A stretch of 64,000 nt of DNA from Streptomyces sp. S4.7. GTDB lineage: Bacteria > Actinomycetota > Actinomycetes > Streptomycetales > Streptomycetaceae. The stretch's first letter is position 1, and every line of letters starts with the position of its first letter. A program made the position numbers and the translations under genes. The stretch covers positions 3,224,001 to 3,288,000 of the forward strand of contig NZ_CP048397.1 in the NCBI RefSeq assembly GCF_010384365.1, in the 5' to 3' direction. Below are positions 1 through 7,163 of the stretch, in pieces. The notes below the pieces were generated by a model that ran no database searches, was not told where the DNA came from, and saw only the letters and a list, made by a program, of their open reading frames with translations.

Positions 1-501
1 GCCCTGACGATCTCCTCCACCCGTGACGCGTATCTCGAACTGCGGGCGAGGGCCTTCGCCCTGCTGGTGATCACCCTGCCGTACTCGGCCCTGGTGACGA
101 TCCTGACGGCCGCGCTGCTCGGCGACTGGCGGGCGCTGCCCGAGGCGCTCGGGCTGTCCTTCGCGCTGCTCGGCGCGATGATGGCGACGGGCGCCGTGGC
201 CTCGGCCCGGTTCCCGTACTCGATCCCGCAGGACAGCGCGTACAAGAACGTCGCTCCGGGGCAGGGCGGGCTCGCGTGGATCTCGATCCTCGGCGGCATG
301 CTCGGCGGCGCGCTGCTGTGCGCGCCGGTGATCGGGCTGACGATCGGCCTGCACGTGTCGGGCGCTGAGGGCCTGACGTGGCTCGTGCTGCCGGCGGGGA
401 CCGCGTACGGCGCGCTGATCGCGTGGGCCGGGGTGAAGGTGGCGGCGCCGCAGACGGCGTCGAGGCTGCCGGAGATCCTGACGGCGGTCAGCAAGGGCTG
501 A
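1..501 (+). CDS. Transporter, ABC-2-like membrane protein (C-terminal part)
   Basis: The frame is open from base 1, so the gene begins before the window; 166 residues are visible. Four hydrophobic segments are seen, at about residues 18-40, 50-66, 92-116 and 122-142. Between the second and third lies a polar loop with the Ala-Arg-Phe-Pro-Tyr pattern that I associate with Streptomyces ABC-2 type permeases. It is therefore probably the membrane subunit of an ABC exporter, with its ATPase expected upstream outside the window. The family call rests on the membrane pattern and the loop only. A hairpin follows the stop. Confidence 0.7.
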   Translation, partial: ALTISSTRDAYLELRARAFALLVITLPYSALVTILTAALLGDWRALPEALGLSFALLGAMMATGAVASARFPYSIPQDSAYKNVAPGQGGLAWISILGGMLGGALLCAPVIGLTIGLHVSGAEGLTWLVLPAGTAYGALIAWAGVKVAAPQTASRLPEILTAVSKG

Positions 502-528
502 CCGCCCCCGCAGGCGGGAGAAGTGACC

Positions 529-558
529 GCCGGGGCGCCCCGGCCGAGGCGCCCCGGC
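529..558 (+). terminator. Hairpin after the transporter gene
   Basis: Arms GCCGGGGCGC (529-538) and GCGCCCCGGC (549-558) pair perfectly over 10 bp with a 10-nt loop, 28 nt after the transporter stop. There is no T tract, as is common for Streptomyces terminators. Confidence 0.6.
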
Positions 559-690
559 GGCCTGCCCGCTCGGACCGCGCGCGGCGCCGCGGACCGACGC
601 GGTCCTGCTCGGCCGTCTCGGCCACCACCCGGTCTCCGAGGCCGTGCGGCACAACCGCCCCGGGGCCGATCCAAGGAGACCGCGTCGTCT

Positions 691-696
691 TAAGCT
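691..696 (+). promoter_or_regulatory. -10 box of a probably leaderless transcript
   Basis: TAAGCT lies 7 nt before the ATG at 704, so transcription would start at or next to the initiation codon. The AAGGAG at 673-678 is too far upstream to act as ribosome binding site for this start. Confidence 0.5.
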
Positions 697-703
697 CGCC
701 GGT

Positions 704-1114
704 ATGACTGTTTCTCTCAGCGCCGCCGCCCGGAAGATCCTCGACGGCCGCAATCCGGCCGTCCTGTGCACCGTCAACCCGGACGGCGGTCCGCAGTCCT
801 CGGTGGTCTGGGTCGGTACGGACGGCGACGACCTGGTCATCTCCTCGCAGGCGGGCCGTCGCAAGGTGACGAACCTGGCCGGTGAACCGAGGGTCAGCCT
901 CAGCGTGTTCGACATGGCCGACCCGGAGCGGTACGTGGAGGTGCGCGGCACGGCCACCGTCAGTGAGGACATCGGTCGGCGGACAGCCGTCGCGCTCGCC
1001 GAGGAGTACGAGGGCCCCGGCGCCGGGCAGGAGTATCTGAACCTGCCGCCCGACGTCGTACGCGTCACGATCCGGATCACCCCGGAACGGCTCACGGGCA
1101 ACTCGGCGGCCTGA
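704..1114 (+). CDS. PPOX-class F420-dependent oxidoreductase-like protein
   Basis: A 136-residue protein with the fold pattern of the pyridoxamine-5'-phosphate-oxidase-like split barrel. The N-terminal half carries the family pattern of an Ala-Val-Leu-Cys-Thr strand, then Asp-Gly-x-Pro-Gln-Ser and a Val-Val-Trp strand, followed by the basic Ser-x-x-x-Gly-Arg-Arg-Lys segment expected to bind the cofactor phosphate. Members of this family in actinobacteria reduce substrates with F420H2 or bind flavin or heme; the substrate here cannot be told. ATG 704 was chosen over an in-frame ATG at 644 because homologues start shortly before the Ala-rich first helix and because a -10 box sits 7 nt upstream. 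Confidence 0.85.
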   Translation: MTVSLSAAARKILDGRNPAVLCTVNPDGGPQSSVVWVGTDGDDLVISSQAGRRKVTNLAGEPRVSLSVFDMADPERYVEVRGTATVSEDIGRRTAVALAEEYEGPGAGQEYLNLPPDVVRVTIRITPERLTGNSAA

Positions 1115-1162
1115 CGCGGCAGTCCGCCCGGCATGCGCGGACCGCCCGGTCGCCGTCCCCGG

Positions 1163-2026
1163 CTACGCCGTCAACGCGCCGTCCAGGAACGGCTCTATCG
1201 CGGCGTGCCAGGCGTCCGGCCGGTCGTAGTGCGCGAGATGCCCGGCGTCCGTCACCTCCGCGTACCGCCCGTGCGGCAGGACGCGGACCATCTCCTGCGC
1301 CTCCGCGCGGCCCAGCTCGCCGTCCAGGCCCCGCACGACCAGCGTGGGGCAGCGGACCTGCGCCAGCTCCTCCCAGTGCGCGTCGTGCACCCAGGTCTCC
1401 CGGGAGACGAGCATCTGGCGGCGGGAGAAGACCGGCCGCCAGCCGTCGGCGCGCTCGGCCATCACCTCGGCGAAGTACTCGCCCCGGCCCGGACTCGGCC
1501 GCTCCAGCCACGGGTCGTCCTCGGCGAACCACTTCCGCACGTCGGCGAGCGTCGCGAACGGGACGGGCCAGGTGCGGAACCAGTCGACCCACTCCCGCTG
1601 CGACGCCGCCCCCAGCGCGGACGCCCGCATGTCGCAGATGATCAGCGCACCGACCAGGTCGGGACGCTTCGCCGCCAACTGCCAGGCGGTGAGCGCCCCC
1701 ATGGCGTGGCCGACGAGGGTGACGGGCGCCAGGCCGAGCTGTTCGATCGCGGCCTCGGCGTCCGACACGTACGCCTCGCGTGTGTACGGCGCTTCGGGCG
1801 GCTTGTCGCTGCGGCCGTGGCCCCGCTGGTCGAGCGCGACCGCCCGGTGACGCCCGGACAGCCGGCGCGCGGTGGCCGCCCAGTGCGAGGCGCGGCCCAT
1901 CAGTCCGTGGAGCAGCAGCACGCCGGGGGCGGGTCCGGTCCCGGCCGGCTCCTTGGGAGGATCGGCGAACTCCCAGGCAGCGAGCCGCAGCCCGTCGAAT
2001 CCGGTCACATCGATGCGCTGCACCAT
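1163..2026 (-). CDS. Alpha/beta hydrolase-fold protein lacking the nucleophile serine
   Basis: This 287-residue protein has the alpha/beta hydrolase core: an HGLMG oxyanion motif at 40-44, an Asp-Gln-Arg-Gly-His-Gly-Arg-Ser loop at about 66-73, a candidate acid Asp235, and His263 in an AGHLAHY motif. The nucleophile elbow, normally G-x-S-x-G, reads GHAMG at 106-110, so the serine is replaced by alanine (GCC codon). The protein may be a non-hydrolytic binder or may use another residue. The start at ATG 2026 is preceded by AAGGGGG; a longer frame to 2128 runs through a small tandem repeat and is unlikely. It is convergent with the F420-type gene. Confidence 0.85.
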   Translation of the reverse strand: MVQRIDVTGFDGLRLAAWEFADPPKEPAGTGPAPGVLLLHGLMGRASHWAATARRLSGRHRAVALDQRGHGRSDKPPEAPYTREAYVSDAEAAIEQLGLAPVTLVGHAMGALTAWQLAAKRPDLVGALIICDMRASALGAASQREWVDWFRTWPVPFATLADVRKWFAEDDPWLERPSPGRGEYFAEVMAERADGWRPVFSRRQMLVSRETWVHDAHWEELAQVRCPTLVVRGLDGELGRAEAQEMVRVLPHGRYAEVTDAGHLAHYDRPDAWHAAIEPFLDGALTA

Positions 2027-2077
2027 GTGTCCTGGCACCCCCTTCGGTCCTGAGTGGTCGAGTCGATGGCACCGGCC

Positions 2078-2119
2078 CGATGCCGTGCCGTTCGATGCCG
2101 TGCCGTTCGTTGTGCCGTT
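2078..2119. repeat. Tandem 15-bp repeat
   Basis: CGATGCCGTGCCGTT occurs at 2078-2092 and again at 2093-2107, followed by a degenerate third copy to 2119. It lies just upstream of the alpha/beta hydrolase start. Confidence 0.7.
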
Positions 2120-2325
2120 CGGTCGCACGACTCCCCCAGGCTATCGAACTCCCATTCGAAAACTGGGTCCTGGCGCGCAACACCGCTCGTACGAGTGACG
2201 GTGGTCAAGGATTGTCCGAAGCGCCGGAGGGGAGATCTTCTCCAGGAGGCGGACCACTCGGGGATGAGGGTTCGCGGGGACCGACCCTGGGAGCTCGGGG
2301 CTCCGGGTCGGAACAGGGGAGGACA

Positions 2326-2353
2326 GGCCCCGGCGCCGCAAAGCGCCGGGGCC
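2326..2353 (-). terminator. Strong hairpin, probable terminator
   Basis: GGCCCCGGCGC (2326-2336) and GCGCCGGGGCC (2343-2353) form a perfect 11-bp stem with a 6-nt loop. It is about 300 nt beyond the dmdR1 stop on the minus strand, so it may end the dmdR1 transcript or shield the hydrolase gene. The direction is not certain. Confidence 0.5.
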
Positions 2354-2645
2354 CTTACCGCGCGCGGCGGGCACAGCGAAAAGCATCAGGCGCACAGCCC
2401 CGCTCCCTCCTCGGCCGCGGAACGAGGTCCGCCACCGCTGCCCTCAGGTCATATGCCCCTCGACAAGCCTGGCACGCGAATCGCCCGCCCGCTGCCATTC
2501 CGCCGGGATATTTGCATTCTCCGTCGCCAGGGGAACACTCTCCGCAGCCGTCACCGGGCAGCCCCGACCCGCCGCCCGTGCGCGGGGCGGCCGGAGCGCT
2601 GAGCCGAGGTCCGGGACCGGTACGGGTCCCGGAGACCCCGGTAGG

Positions 2646-3341
2646 TCAGCGCTTGGCGACGAAGACGTGCGAGGCGACCTCGGAGTCCAGCTCTGCGGCC
2701 TCTCCGCTGCTGCCCACGAGCACCCCGCCCACCGGCGACTCCGTCACGCTCACCACGGAGCCGGGCTGCACGCCCGCCCGCCGCAGGGTGTACATCAGCT
2801 GGGCGTCCGTCTGGATCGGCTCGCCGATCCGCCGCACCACGACCGTCTTGCCCTCGCTGCCCGGGTCGAGATCGGCCAGGCTGACCATGCCCTCGTCGAG
2901 GAAGGGGTCGGCCTCCTTCTTCTCGCCCAGCTCCTCCAGGCCCGGGATCGGATTGCCGTACGGCGACTCCGTCGGGTGCCGCAGCAGCTCCAGCACCCGC
3001 CGCTCCACCGCCTCGCTCATCACGTGCTCCCAGCGGCAGGCCTCCGCGTGCACCTGCTCCCACTCCAGGCCGATCACGTCGACCAGCAGACACTCGGCGA
3101 GGCGGTGCTTGCGCATCACCCGGGTCGCGAGTCTGCGCCCTTCCTCGGTCAGCTCCAGATGCCGGTCGCCCGCGACCTGCACCAGCCCGTCGCGCTCCAT
3201 GCGGGCCACGGTCTGGCTGACCGTCGGCCCGCTCTGATCCAGCCGCTCCGCGATCCGGGCGCGCATGGGGACCACACCTTCCTCTTCGAGTTCGAGGATG
3301 GTGCGGAGATACATCTCCGTCGTGTCGATCAGTCCGGACAT
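2646..3341 (-). CDS. dmdR1: DtxR/IdeR-family iron-dependent repressor
   Basis: A 231-residue metal-dependent repressor. Residues 1-70 form the winged helix-turn-helix (the segment with Ser-Gly-Pro-Thr-Val-Ser-Gln is the recognition helix). The dimerisation and metal domain follows, with the CRWEH motif supplying the Cys, Glu and His ligands known from DtxR, and residues 150-231 form the SH3-like (FeoA-type) domain. With Fe2+ such proteins repress siderophore and uptake genes at 19-bp iron boxes; a box-like site is present in this window at 59899-59917. ATG 3341 is preceded by GAGGGG. The adjacent UPF0309 gene supports identity with S. coelicolor DmdR1. A long antisense ORF covers almost the whole gene (see findings). 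Confidence 0.95.
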   Translation of the reverse strand: MSGLIDTTEMYLRTILELEEEGVVPMRARIAERLDQSGPTVSQTVARMERDGLVQVAGDRHLELTEEGRRLATRVMRKHRLAECLLVDVIGLEWEQVHAEACRWEHVMSEAVERRVLELLRHPTESPYGNPIPGLEELGEKKEADPFLDEGMVSLADLDPGSEGKTVVVRRIGEPIQTDAQLMYTLRRAGVQPGSVVSVTESPVGGVLVGSSGEAAELDSEVASHVFVAKR

Positions 3342-3454
3342 ACGTGCCCCTCGATGCTGTGACATGAAAACAACCGTGCGCTGGCCCCTGCTCAATTCTG
3401 ACGCATCGCACCGACAACCGTGCCGTACGGGAAGCCGCCCATGAGGAAGCCGTA

Positions 3455-3477
3455 TTGACACGGTAAAGGTCCAGACC
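3455..3477 (+). promoter_or_regulatory. TTGACA element and DasR-like (dre) site before nagS
   Basis: TTGACA at 3455-3460 resembles a -35 element. GGTCCAGACC at 3468-3477 matches the core of the DasR operator (GGTCTAGACC) with one change; over the 16-bp consensus 11 positions agree. DasR is the GntR-family regulator of N-acetylglucosamine use in Streptomyces, which fits the downstream gene. Confidence 0.45.
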
Positions 3478-3562
3478 GCAACGTGATCCGCGGCACAGGC
3501 ATTCCCGCCCCCGTTCCCTGTCTGTTCCGCCCTCTTTCCCGCCCCCTACGGAAGGTCTCCCG

Positions 3563-4318
3563 ATGAGCGAGAGCACGCTGGCCGGTCAGTTCTTCGGCGC
3601 CGCGATCGGTCTGCTGGAGCGCGTACGCGACGAGGAGGCCGCGAGCATCGAAGCGGCCGGCAAGGCGATCGCCGAGACGGTCGCCTCCGGCGGCCGTGTC
3701 TTCGCCTTCGGCGCCGGGCACTCCTCGCTCGCCGCTCAGGACGTCGTCTACCGGGCGGGCGGTCTCGCCCTCATGAACCTGCTCACCGTGCCGGGCGTGA
3801 CGGGCGTCGACGTCATGCCCGCGACGCTCGGCTCCGCGCTGGAGCGGGTCGACGGCCTCGCGAGCGCGGTTCTCGACTCCAGCCCCGCGAAGGCGGGCGA
3901 CGTCCTGGTGATCATCTCGCTGTCCGGGCGCAACGCGCTCCCGGTGGAGATGGCCCTCAACGCGAAGGCGCTGGGCCTGAAGGTGATCGGCGTGACATCG
4001 GTGGCGTACGCGACGCAGACCGGGTCCCGGCATGTGTCGGGCACGTACCTCAAGGACCACTGCGACATCGTCCTCGACAACAAGATCGCGGTGGGCGACG
4101 CGGAGCTGTCGGCGGACGGCATCGAGGCGCCGTTCGCGCCCGCGTCGACCGTCGTGACGAGCGCGCTGATGCAGGCCATGGTGGCGACCGCCGCGGGCGG
4201 CCTGGTCGAGCGCGGCATCGACCCGCCGATGCTGCGGTCGGGGAACGTGGACGGCGGGCACGAGTGGAACGGGCGCGTGATGACGGAGTACGGGGACCGG
4301 ATCTTCTACCGGCACTGA
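3563..4318 (+). CDS. nagS: SIS-domain aminosugar-phosphate protein (UPF0309; NagS-like)
   Basis: A 251-residue protein of the UPF0309 family with one sugar-isomerase (SIS) domain. Phosphosugar-binding elements are visible: GAGHSS near residue 53 and a Ser-Leu-Ser-Gly-Arg-Asn segment near residue 115. As I recall, the S. coelicolor orthologue SCO4393 has been described as NagS, an enzyme dehydrating N-acetylglucosamine-6-phosphate and linked to aminosugar toxicity; the symbol is used on that basis. ATG 3563 has GGAAGG 7 nt upstream. It is divergent from dmdR1 and has a DasR-like site in its leader. The SIS assignment is firm, the exact reaction less so. Confidence 0.88.
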   Translation: MSESTLAGQFFGAAIGLLERVRDEEAASIEAAGKAIAETVASGGRVFAFGAGHSSLAAQDVVYRAGGLALMNLLTVPGVTGVDVMPATLGSALERVDGLASAVLDSSPAKAGDVLVIISLSGRNALPVEMALNAKALGLKVIGVTSVAYATQTGSRHVSGTYLKDHCDIVLDNKIAVGDAELSADGIEAPFAPASTVVTSALMQAMVATAAGGLVERGIDPPMLRSGNVDGGHEWNGRVMTEYGDRIFYRH

Positions 4319-4367
4319 AACCCGGCGCCCGGCACCTGGGGTCCGGCACCGGTACGGCCGCGCCTCA

Positions 4368-5837
4368 TCACCCGGGCCCGGCCTCCGGCCGCGTCTCCTC
4401 CGCCCGGAGCAGGTCCAGCGACGCCGCCATGCGGGCCGTCACGTCCTCCGCGTACACCGCGTCCTGGCGTTCGAACGACGGGCGGCTGGCACCCCGCAGG
4501 AACGTGACCACGCCCAGGGTCCTGCCCCGGCTCCGCAGCACCGTGCAGAGCGCGTGCACGGAGTCGGGCGGCCACTGGCGGGAGACCGACCAGGTCGGGG
4601 TGGTCGAGGCCCCCGAGGGGGCGCTCGCGCGCACCGAGCCCGTGCGGGCCACCGCCTGGAGGGCCGGATGCCCGTCCCGGTACCGCACGGGGATCCCGCC
4701 CGCCGCCACCGGCAGACAGGGGCCGACCGAACCGCCCGGCGTCGCCGCCACCCGTACGAGGCGGGTCGGCGGGTCACCGGACCACTTGTCACCGTGGGAC
4801 CTGCCACCGGGCGCGGTCGCCGCGCCCGGGTCGCCGTGCACCAGATCGATCAGCGCGTGGTCGGCGAAGCCCACGAGCGCGAAGTCCAGACAGACCGTCG
4901 CCGCCTCCATCGGGCTCTCGCACTCACCCGCGGCCCGCCCGGCGCGATGCAGCTGGCTGGAGCGGAAGCGCAGCTTGTCCGCCTCCTGCGCGGCGAGCCT
5001 CGCCTCCGTGACGTCCTGGAAGAGCCAGCCGATGCCCAGCGGCACCGGTTCCTCGGCGAGCGGGGACGCGAGCCGCAGGAAGCCGCTGCGCCAGCAGCGC
5101 CGCCGCTCACCGCCGTCCGCCTTGCGCAGCGTCACCCACAGCTCGGCGAGCGCCCGCGGCGCACCCTCCGCCAGTACGTGGTGGAGCGCGCCCTCCAGCT
5201 CCTCCACGCCCTGTACGACGGTCTCGCCCAGGGGCCGTCCGAGCAGCGCCGTACGGTTCGAGCCGAGCGCACGCGCGGCGTGCCCGTTGACGACCGTCGG
5301 CCGCAGGTCCACGTCGACCAGCACCACGCCCCACAGCGCGTCGTCGAACAGCGCCTCGCTGAGCGCGATGGACCGCTCCAGGTCGATCTGCGCGTGCACC
5401 TCGCCGAACGCGCAGTACACCCCGGCGGGGCCGCCGTCCGCGCCGCGCACCCCCGCCGACTGGGTCCGTACGAGGACACGGCCGCCGTCCTTGCGCAGCA
5501 GCGCGAACTCGTGGACCAGCCGTCCGGGCACCTCCATCGCCGACATCAGCCGCCCGTGCACCTCGTCGGCGTCGGCGCTGCGCACGGCCCAGCCGGCGAA
5601 TCCGCGCCGGCCGACGGCCTCCTCGGCGGACCAGCCGAGTATCCGCTCGGCCTCGCGGTTCCAGTGCGTTATGACGCCGTCGGCGTCGAACGCGCACAGG
5701 GCGGCGTCCATCCCGTCGAGCAGCGCGGCGAGCAGATCGGCCCCGGGCCCGCTGTCGGGGCCCACCGCCCCGGCCTCGCCGGACTCCGGCTCGTCGGGGC
5801 CGGGCGGGCGAGCGGTCTCACTCCGGGAAGCACTCAT
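4368..5837 (-). CDS. PAS-PAS-GAF sensor protein without output domain
   Basis: A 489-residue soluble protein. A disordered Pro/Glu/Gly-rich start (1-35) is followed by a PAS domain at about 37-150 (with the Trp-Asn-Arg-Glu and Gly-Trp-Ser-Ala-Glu-Glu-Ala pattern), a second PAS at about 155-285, and a GAF-like region from about 290 to 480. The order resembles the sensory half of Streptomyces SpoIIE-type PP2C phosphatases, but the phosphatase, kinase or DNA-binding output is absent; the protein ends after the GAF-like part. It may act by protein contact or sense a small molecule. ATG 5837 has AGGGGG upstream; a GTG 9 nt earlier is possible. Confidence 0.8.
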   Translation of the reverse strand: MSASRSETARPPGPDEPESGEAGAVGPDSGPGADLLAALLDGMDAALCAFDADGVITHWNREAERILGWSAEEAVGRRGFAGWAVRSADADEVHGRLMSAMEVPGRLVHEFALLRKDGGRVLVRTQSAGVRGADGGPAGVYCAFGEVHAQIDLERSIALSEALFDDALWGVVLVDVDLRPTVVNGHAARALGSNRTALLGRPLGETVVQGVEELEGALHHVLAEGAPRALAELWVTLRKADGGERRRCWRSGFLRLASPLAEEPVPLGIGWLFQDVTEARLAAQEADKLRFRSSQLHRAGRAAGECESPMEAATVCLDFALVGFADHALIDLVHGDPGAATAPGGRSHGDKWSGDPPTRLVRVAATPGGSVGPCLPVAAGGIPVRYRDGHPALQAVARTGSVRASAPSGASTTPTWSVSRQWPPDSVHALCTVLRSRGRTLGVVTFLRGASRPSFERQDAVYAEDVTARMAASLDLLRAEETRPEAGPG

Positions 5838-5952
5838 CCCTGGCACCCCCTGCCGGCTGCTTGGTCACACCTACGACCATTCAACTCGAACGTGACCCAG
5901 CACACACCTTGTTCCGGGAAATCGTTGTGCGGTGGAAATCCAAAATAATCAC

Positions 5953-5981
5953 TTGTGGGTCGCGGGAGGGCTTCCTAGGCT
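5953..5981 (+). promoter_or_regulatory. Strong sigma-HrdB-like promoter of the small RNA
   Basis: -35 TTGTGG (5953-5958), 17-bp spacer, -10 TAGGCT (5976-5981). This is close to the best main-sigma-factor consensus in Streptomyces. Transcription should start near 5988 and run away from the PAS gene. Confidence 0.7.
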
Positions 5982-6013
5982 GGTGAGCACACTAGAAGGG
6001 AGGTGGTTCGGAA

Positions 6014-6052
6014 GTGATTTCAATCCGGACAAGTGAGGTGGCTGCGGGCTGA
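6014..6052 (+). CDS. 12-residue leader-like peptide
   Basis: GTG 6014 to TGA 6050-6052 encodes 12 residues (MISIRTSEVAAG). GAAGGGAGGTGG at 5996-6007 is an excellent ribosome binding site at good distance, and a consensus promoter lies just upstream. No gene follows on this strand, so it is a leader without a visible structural gene, or the peptide itself matters. Confidence rests on the signals rather than on any known family. Confidence 0.45.
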   Translation: MISIRTSEVAAG

Positions 6053-6112
6053 CGCCCGTCGTCGCACACGTGCGGTGCCGGTGAACCACCGGCCCAATCC
6101 AAGCAGTCACCC

Positions 6113-6175
6113 GACCCGCGTGCTCGCCGGTAAGTCCGGCCGGCTCCTCCCCGGAGGAACCTGAGCACGCGGGTC
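6113..6175 (+). terminator. Three-way-junction hairpin, probable bidirectional terminator
   Basis: GACCCGCGTGCTC (6113-6125) pairs over 13 bp with GAGCACGCGGGTC (6163-6175). Two smaller hairpins sit inside: GCCGG/CCGGC (6126-6140) and TCCTCC/GGAGGA (6145-6158). It can end the small RNA on the plus strand and pdxH on the minus strand. Confidence 0.6.
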
Positions 6176-6244
6176 GTCTGCGTTCGGTGGTCCGCGTTCG
6201 GTCGTCCGTGTTCCCGGTCGCCCGCCTTCACCCAGGACGCCGCG

Positions 6245-6943
6245 TCACGGGCAGAGCCGCTCCACCCGCCAGCCGTCGGACTGCGGCTCGCGGACGTAGC
6301 GCAGCCGGTCGTGCAGCCGGTTCTCGTGGCCCTGCCAGAACTCGACGGTCTCCGGGACGACCCGGACGCCGCCCCAGTGCGGAGGGACCGGGACCTGCTC
6401 GTCGGGCCCGTAGCGGCGGCCCAGCTCCTCGTACCGTTCGAGCAGTTCGGCGCGCGAGCCGATCGGCGTGGACTGGTCGCTCGCCCACGCGCCGAGCTGG
6501 GAGCCGTGCGGGCGGGTGCGGAAGTACGCGGCCGTCTCCTCGCGGCCGACGCGGTCCGCCGCACCGGTGACAACCACCTGGAGGGCCAGCGCGTGCCAGG
6601 GGAAGAGCAGGGCGACGTAACCGTTCGCCGCGATCTCCCGGCCCTTGCGGGATCCGTAGTTGGTGTAGAAGACGAAGCCCCGCTCGTCGTAGGCCTTGAG
6701 CAGCACCGTGCGCGACGACGGGCGGCCGTCGGGCGTCGCGGTGGAGAGGACCATCGCGTTCGGCTCGTGCAGACCGCCGGCCACCGCGTCCTTGAACCAG
6801 CGCGCGAACTGCTCCATCGGCCCGGGTGCGAGGTCGCTCTCCAGGAACGCGGTGCCGCGGTACTGCTCGCGCATCACGGCGGGGTCCGGGGTCGCTGAGG
6901 GGTCGGGGGCCGCGGAGGGCGGGATGTGAGGCACGCGACCCAT
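6245..6943 (-). CDS. pdxH: Pyridoxamine 5'-phosphate oxidase
   Basis: PdxH uses FMN and O2 to oxidise pyridoxine or pyridoxamine 5'-phosphate to pyridoxal 5'-phosphate. Signatures are clear: a Pro-Asn-Ala-Met-Val-Leu-Ser-Thr strand, Arg-Thr-Val-Leu-Leu-Lys (FMN phosphate binding), TNYGSRKG, and the C-terminal Glu-Phe-Trp-Gln-Gly ... Arg-Leu-His-Asp-Arg and Trp-Arg-Val-Glu-Arg-Leu-Cys-Pro end that closes this family. Length is about 232 residues from ATG 6943; ATG 6970 in the same frame is also possible, as neither start has a good ribosome binding site. It is divergent from the citrate synthase gene. Confidence 0.95.
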   Translation of the reverse strand: MGRVPHIPPSAAPDPSATPDPAVMREQYRGTAFLESDLAPGPMEQFARWFKDAVAGGLHEPNAMVLSTATPDGRPSSRTVLLKAYDERGFVFYTNYGSRKGREIAANGYVALLFPWHALALQVVVTGAADRVGREETAAYFRTRPHGSQLGAWASDQSTPIGSRAELLERYEELGRRYGPDEQVPVPPHWGGVRVVPETVEFWQGHENRLHDRLRYVREPQSDGWRVERLCP

Positions 6944-7163
6944 CCTCGCCCAATGCCGGGACCGTGTCATGGTTGATTCATTGTCCGGGTTGGGCAGGAC
7001 GGTGAGTACGGATGACCGTTCCGGACCGCGAGTCGTAGGACAACGACCGGGGATCCGTATCGGCGCCGACAACTTCTGACATCGGATCGCGGGCCGTAGG
7101 CCGTAAGCCGTCTCCCGGTTCAGCCGCACGCTTCCACGCCCGTCACACCAGAGGAGCCGCCTG

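Larger units (their letters stand above)
2027..2645. other. Intergenic region with repeat, palindrome and hairpin
   Basis: I see no convincing gene in these 619 bases. They hold a tandem 15-bp repeat (2078-2119), a CTCGTACGAGTGA motif at 2186-2198 that recurs at 43042-43054, and a very stable hairpin at 2326-2353. ORFs here, such as one at 2141-2395 on the minus strand, lack a ribosome binding site and recognisable composition. Confidence 0.5.
5988..6175 (+). ncRNA. Candidate structured small RNA with a 12-codon ORF
   Basis: From the predicted start near 5988 the transcript runs about 190 nt to a 13-bp hairpin at 6113-6175 and meets no further plus-strand gene, since pdxH lies on the other strand. 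It carries a tiny ORF with a near-perfect Shine-Dalgarno sequence. Two alternative pairings are seen: a 7-bp hairpin (6077-6093), and pairing of GAACCACC (6083-6090) with GGTGGTTC (6002-6009) inside the Shine-Dalgarno region. Such exclusive folds are typical of attenuators or regulatory RNAs. I do not recognise the family. Confidence 0.5.

Noticed and set aside
2141..2395. 84-codon minus-strand ORF upstream of the alpha/beta hydrolase
   Set aside because: It runs through the strong hairpin at 2326-2353 and has no ribosome binding site.
6014..6060. tRNA-like T-arm (ATTTCAATCC) in the small RNA region
   Set aside because: No matching acceptor, D or anticodon stems and no CCA-type end could be placed.
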